DNA from: Streptomyces sp. NBC_00554
Lineage (GTDB): Bacteria; Actinomycetota; Actinomycetes; Streptomycetales; Streptomycetaceae
Reading direction: 5' to 3'
Length of the DNA: 64,000 nt
Assembly: GCF_041431135.1 (NCBI RefSeq)
Contig: NZ_CP107799.1
Span: 806,001 to 870,000, forward strand
The notes under the pieces were generated by a model. That model was not told the DNA's origin. It ran no database searches and saw nothing but the letters and a program-made list of their open reading frames with translations. Both the position numbers and the translations under genes were made by a program. This document shows positions 61,441 through 64,000 of this stretch, in pieces; position 1 is the stretch's first letter, and every line of letters begins with the position of its first letter.

Positions 61441-61935
61441 ATGAGATCACTCACCGAGCAGGACATCCGCAGCTCATTCATCAACTGCTCCAAGGGCGAG
61501 GCCAAGCGCCTCCCGACACCTCGCGATCTCGCCGAACGCCCCTGGGACGACCTGGACTTCCTCGGCTGGCGGGATCCCGGGGCGCCCGATCGCAGCTATC
61601 TGGTCACCGAGCGGTCCGGCGATGTCGTCGGCGTCACCCTGCGCTTCCCCTCCTCCCAGCGCGGCTTCCTGCACCGCAGCATGTGCTCGCTGTGTCTGAC
61701 GACCCACCCGGGCAACGCCGTCTCGCTGATGACGGCCCGCAAGACGGGGGCGGCCGGCCGCGAGGGCAATTCGGTCGGCATCTACATGTGCGCCGACCTC
61801 GCCTGTTCGCTGTACGTACGCGGCAAGAAGTCCCTCGAATCCGGCAGCCGGTTCGAGGAGAGCCTCACGGTGGAGCAGCAGATCGCCCGGACGGTGGGCA
61901 ACCTGTCCGCGTTCCTGGAGAGGCTCCGCGTCTGA
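61441..61935 (+). CDS. FBP (EF-G-binding type) treble-clef zinc-finger protein
   Basis: 164-residue protein matching the FBP C-terminal zinc-finger family. The likely zinc Cys are in MCSLCLTTH and MCADLACSLY; N-terminal EQDIRSSFINCSKGEAKRLPTPRDL and PSSQRGFLHRSMC are typical. FusB-type members bind EF-G and protect ribosomes from fusidic acid; many actinobacterial ones have unknown roles. ATG 61441 has AGGAG nine bases upstream. Divergent from the DUF3626 gene. Confidence 0.88.
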   Translation: MRSLTEQDIRSSFINCSKGEAKRLPTPRDLAERPWDDLDFLGWRDPGAPDRSYLVTERSGDVVGVTLRFPSSQRGFLHRSMCSLCLTTHPGNAVSLMTARKTGAAGREGNSVGIYMCADLACSLYVRGKKSLESGSRFEESLTVEQQIARTVGNLSAFLERLRV

Positions 61936-62007
61936 CACCCCCTCGGGCGGACTTGTTAACGGTCGGGAAACCGGTGTGCGGGTCCACGGGAAACATGAGT
62001 GCCGCAT

Positions 62008-62035
62008 TTTTTCCTCTACGTACGTAGAAGAAAAA
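62008..62035. promoter_or_regulatory. AT-rich palindrome before the amine oxidase gene
   Basis: TCTACGTACGTAGA (62015-62028) is a perfect 14-base palindrome; flanking TTTTTC and GAAAAA extend the symmetry to 28 bases with one mismatch. It could be an operator for the amine oxidase gene or a terminator of the FBP gene. Confidence 0.6.
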
Positions 62036-62061
62036 CGTCGCGCCCTCACCCTGGAGATTCC

Positions 62062-64000
62062 ATGAGCGCTCCGTCCCATCCGCTCGACCCGCTCACCCCC
62101 GCGGAGATCTCCGCCGCGCGCGAGGTCCTCCTCGCGGCGGGCCTCGTGGCGGACACCACACGGTTCGCCTACCTCGGCCTCGATGAACCGGCCAAGCAGG
62201 AACTGCCCGGCCGTGTGCCGGACGCCCGGGCCGACCGCCGTGTGCGGGTCCTGTTGCAGGACACGGCCGGCGCGCCCGCCCATGACGTGGTCGTGTCGCT
62301 CTCCCGTACGTCGGTGGAGAGCGACCGCATCCTGGACCCGGTCACCGATGGACAACTCCCGGTTCTGGACGAGGAGTTCGGACTGGTCGAGGAGATCCTC
62401 GCCGGGGACTTGCGGTGGCTCGCCGCACTCAAGGCCCGGGATCTGGACGTGGCCCGGGTGCGGGTCGCTCCGCTGTCCGCAGGGGTGTACGCGGAGGAGT
62501 ACCCGCAGGAGTCCGGGCGCCGCATCCTGCGCGGGCTCGCCTTCGTCCAGGAACACGCCAAGGACCACGCCTGGGCCCACCCGGTCGACGGCCTCGTCGC
62601 CTATGTGGACGTCATCGGCCGCACCGTCGACCAGGTCATCGACCTCGGCCCCGTCGCCGTCCCCGCCGAATCCGGCAACTTCGACGACCCCGCCGTCACC
62701 GGCCCGCTCCGCACCACCCAGAAGCCCCTGGAGATCACCCAGCCCGAGGGCCCCAGCTTCACCCTGGACGGCAGTCTGCTGCGCTGGGAGAACTGGTCGC
62801 TGCGGATCGGCTTCGACGCCCGCGAGGGCCTGACCCTCCATCAGATCGCCTTCACCGACCGGGACAAGGGGCAGGAGCGCCCCCTCATCCACCGCGCGTC
62901 GATCGCCGAGATGGTCGTCCCGTACGCCGACCCCTCCCCCGTACGGTCCTGGCAGAACTACTTCGACACCGGCGAGTACTTGATCGGCCGCTACGCCAAC
63001 TCCCTTGAGCTGGGCTGCGACTGCCTCGGCGACATCACGTACATGGACGCCGTCATCGCCGACGAGTCGGGTGCCCCGCAGACCCTGACCAACGCGATCT
63101 GCCTGCACGAGGAGGACTACGGCATCCTCTGGAAGCACACCGACCTCTGGGCAGGCTCCGCCGAGACGCGCCGCCAGCGCCGCATGGTGCTCTCCTTCTT
63201 CACCACCGTCGGCAACTACGACTACGGCTTCTACTGGTACCTCTACCTCGACGGCACCATCGAGTTCGAGGCCAAGGCCACCGGCGTCGTCTTCACCTCC
63301 GCCCACCCCGGCGGCGACCACCCGTACGCCACCGAGATCGCGCCGGGCCTCGGAGCGCCGTACCACCAACACCTGTTCTGCGCGCGCCTGGACATGACAC
63401 TCGACGGGACCGCGAACCGCGTCGAGGAAGTGGACGCCGCCCGCGTGCCGATCGGTCCCGACAACCCGCGCGGCAACGCCTTCACCACCCGCCGCACCCC
63501 GCTGACCAGGGAGAGCGAGGCGCAACGCACCGCGGACGCGTCCGTGGACCGGGTCTGGCACATCTCCAACCCCGACTCGCTCAACCGCCTTGGCCATCCG
63601 GTCGGTTACGCCCTGTTGCCCGAGGGCAAGCCCGCCCTCCTCGCCGACCCGGCCTCCTCCATCGCCGCGCGCGCAGCCTTCGCCACCAAGCACCTGTGGG
63701 TCACCCGTTACGACCCCGCCGAGCGCTACCCGGCCGGTGACTTCGTCAACCAGCATCCGGGTGGCGCCGGGCTGCCCGCCTACACGGCCGCCGACCGTGA
63801 CATCGACGGCCAGGACATCGTCCTCTGGCACACCTTCGGCCTCACCCATGCCCCGCGCCCCGAGGACTGGCCGATCATGCCCGTCGACTACACCGGCTTC
63901 AAGCTCAAGCCGGTCGGCTTCTTCGACCGCAACCCCACGCTCGACGTGCCGCCCAACGCCTCTGCCCACACCGCCTGTTCCACGGGAAGCTGCCATGACT
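62062..64000 (+). CDS. Primary amine oxidase (copper/topaquinone), 3' partial
   Basis: At least 646 residues of a copper amine oxidase, cut by the window end; the reading is close to the usual C-terminus ([22 protein letters not shown]). The topaquinone Tyr lies in VGNYDYGF (T-x-x-N-Y-D), the copper His pair in [11 protein letters not shown] and the third His in [11 protein letters not shown]; the catalytic Asp is in [11 protein letters not shown]. It oxidises primary amines to aldehydes with hydrogen peroxide. ATG 62062; the AT-rich palindrome at 62008-62035 is just upstream. Confidence 0.93.
   Translation, partial: MSAPSHPLDPLTPAEISAAREVLLAAGLVADTTRFAYLGLDEPAKQELPGRVPDARADRRVRVLLQDTAGAPAHDVVVSLSRTSVESDRILDPVTDGQLPVLDEEFGLVEEILAGDLRWLAALKARDLDVARVRVAPLSAGVYAEEYPQESGRRILRGLAFVQEHAKDHAWAHPVDGLVAYVDVIGRTVDQVIDLGPVAVPAESGNFDDPAVTGPLRTTQKPLEITQPEGPSFTLDGSLLRWENWSLRIGFDAREGLTLHQIAFTDRDKGQERPLIHRASIAEMVVPYADPSPVRSWQNYFDTGEYLIGRYANSLELGCDCLGDITYMDAVIADESGAPQTLTNAICLHEEDYGILWKHTDLWAGSAETRRQRRMVLSFFTTVGNYDYGFYWYLYLDGTIEFEAKATGVVFTSAHPGGDHPYATEIAPGLGAPYHQHLFCARLDMTLDGTANRVEEVDAARVPIGPDNPRGNAFTTRRTPLTRESEAQRTADASVDRVWHISNPDSLNRLGHPVGYALLPEGKPALLADPASSIAARAAFATKHLWVTRYDPAERYPAGDFVNQHPGGAGLPAYTAADRDIDGQDIVLWHTFGLTHAPRPEDWPIMPVDYTGFKLKPVGFFDRNPTLDVPPNASAHTACSTGSCHD

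Noticed and set aside
61474-63996. 840-codon minus-strand frame opposite the amine oxidase
   Set aside because: Val/Gly/Asp-rich shadow; the plus strand has all copper amine oxidase motifs.

Overview
The window is high-GC actinobacterial chromosome, almost certainly Streptomyces. The evidence is the strong GC bias at third codon positions, frequent GTG starts behind GGAGG-type ribosome sites, a complete conservon (cvnA-E) with a CYP157-like P450, a class I terpene cyclase, many secreted glycosidases, and a TetR or MarR regulator beside most small metabolic units. No tRNA, rRNA, CRISPR array, transposase or integrase was seen. Both ends cut genes: a GH114 glycosidase on the left and a copper amine oxidase on the right.

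Layout. 1-7.3 kb: GH114 fragment, a GT39-type membrane glycosyltransferase, a secreted protein, a frameshifted flavoprotein, a TetR/DUF1348 divergent pair with two operators, an orphan ferredoxin, a truncated AhpD-like gene, and small F420/VOC/FMN-type enzymes. 7.4-11.4 kb: TetR regulator facing an amino-acid permease and amidohydrolase operon. 11.6-20.6 kb: terpene cyclase, the five-gene conservon, a membrane protein with a repeat-rich solenoid, and a second P450. 20.6-27.8 kb: DUF1304/TetR, a lipoprotein, GlxA-type AraC regulator facing a quinone oxidoreductase, and an ALDH-ADH operon facing its MarR regulator. 28-32.8 kb: STAS protein, an EF-Tu copy outside any str operon, a divergent PRPP synthetase and a TetM/OtrA-like ribosomal protection protein preceded by an overlapping leader reading frame.

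33-38 kb: small membrane proteins, a GH16 glucanase with a ricin-type lectin, and a three-gene operon of two I36-like secreted proteins around a lipoprotein. 38-47.8 kb: PHP phosphoesterase, SDR, alpha/beta hydrolase, then a ROK repressor facing an ABC sugar importer and a GH1 beta-glucosidase. An 18-base element is shared (15/18) between the GH16 promoter and the ABC/GH1 promoter, so these two loci may form one beta-glucan uptake circuit. 47.9-64 kb: a CYP102-type P450-reductase fusion with N-terminal repeats, VOC and SnoaL proteins, a Ser/Thr kinase, HIT, SUKH and hypothetical proteins, a secreted lectin-like protein, TetR/SDR, a PAS-LuxR regulator overlapping tail-to-tail with a DUF3626 gene, an EF-G-binding-type zinc protein and the amine oxidase.

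The most promising places for new biology are the EF-Tu/PRPP synthetase/ribosomal protection cluster with its leader ORF, the inferred GH16-ABC-GH1 regulon, the I36-like operon, and the terpene-conservon-P450 neighbourhood. All names rest on motifs read by eye; no database search was run.
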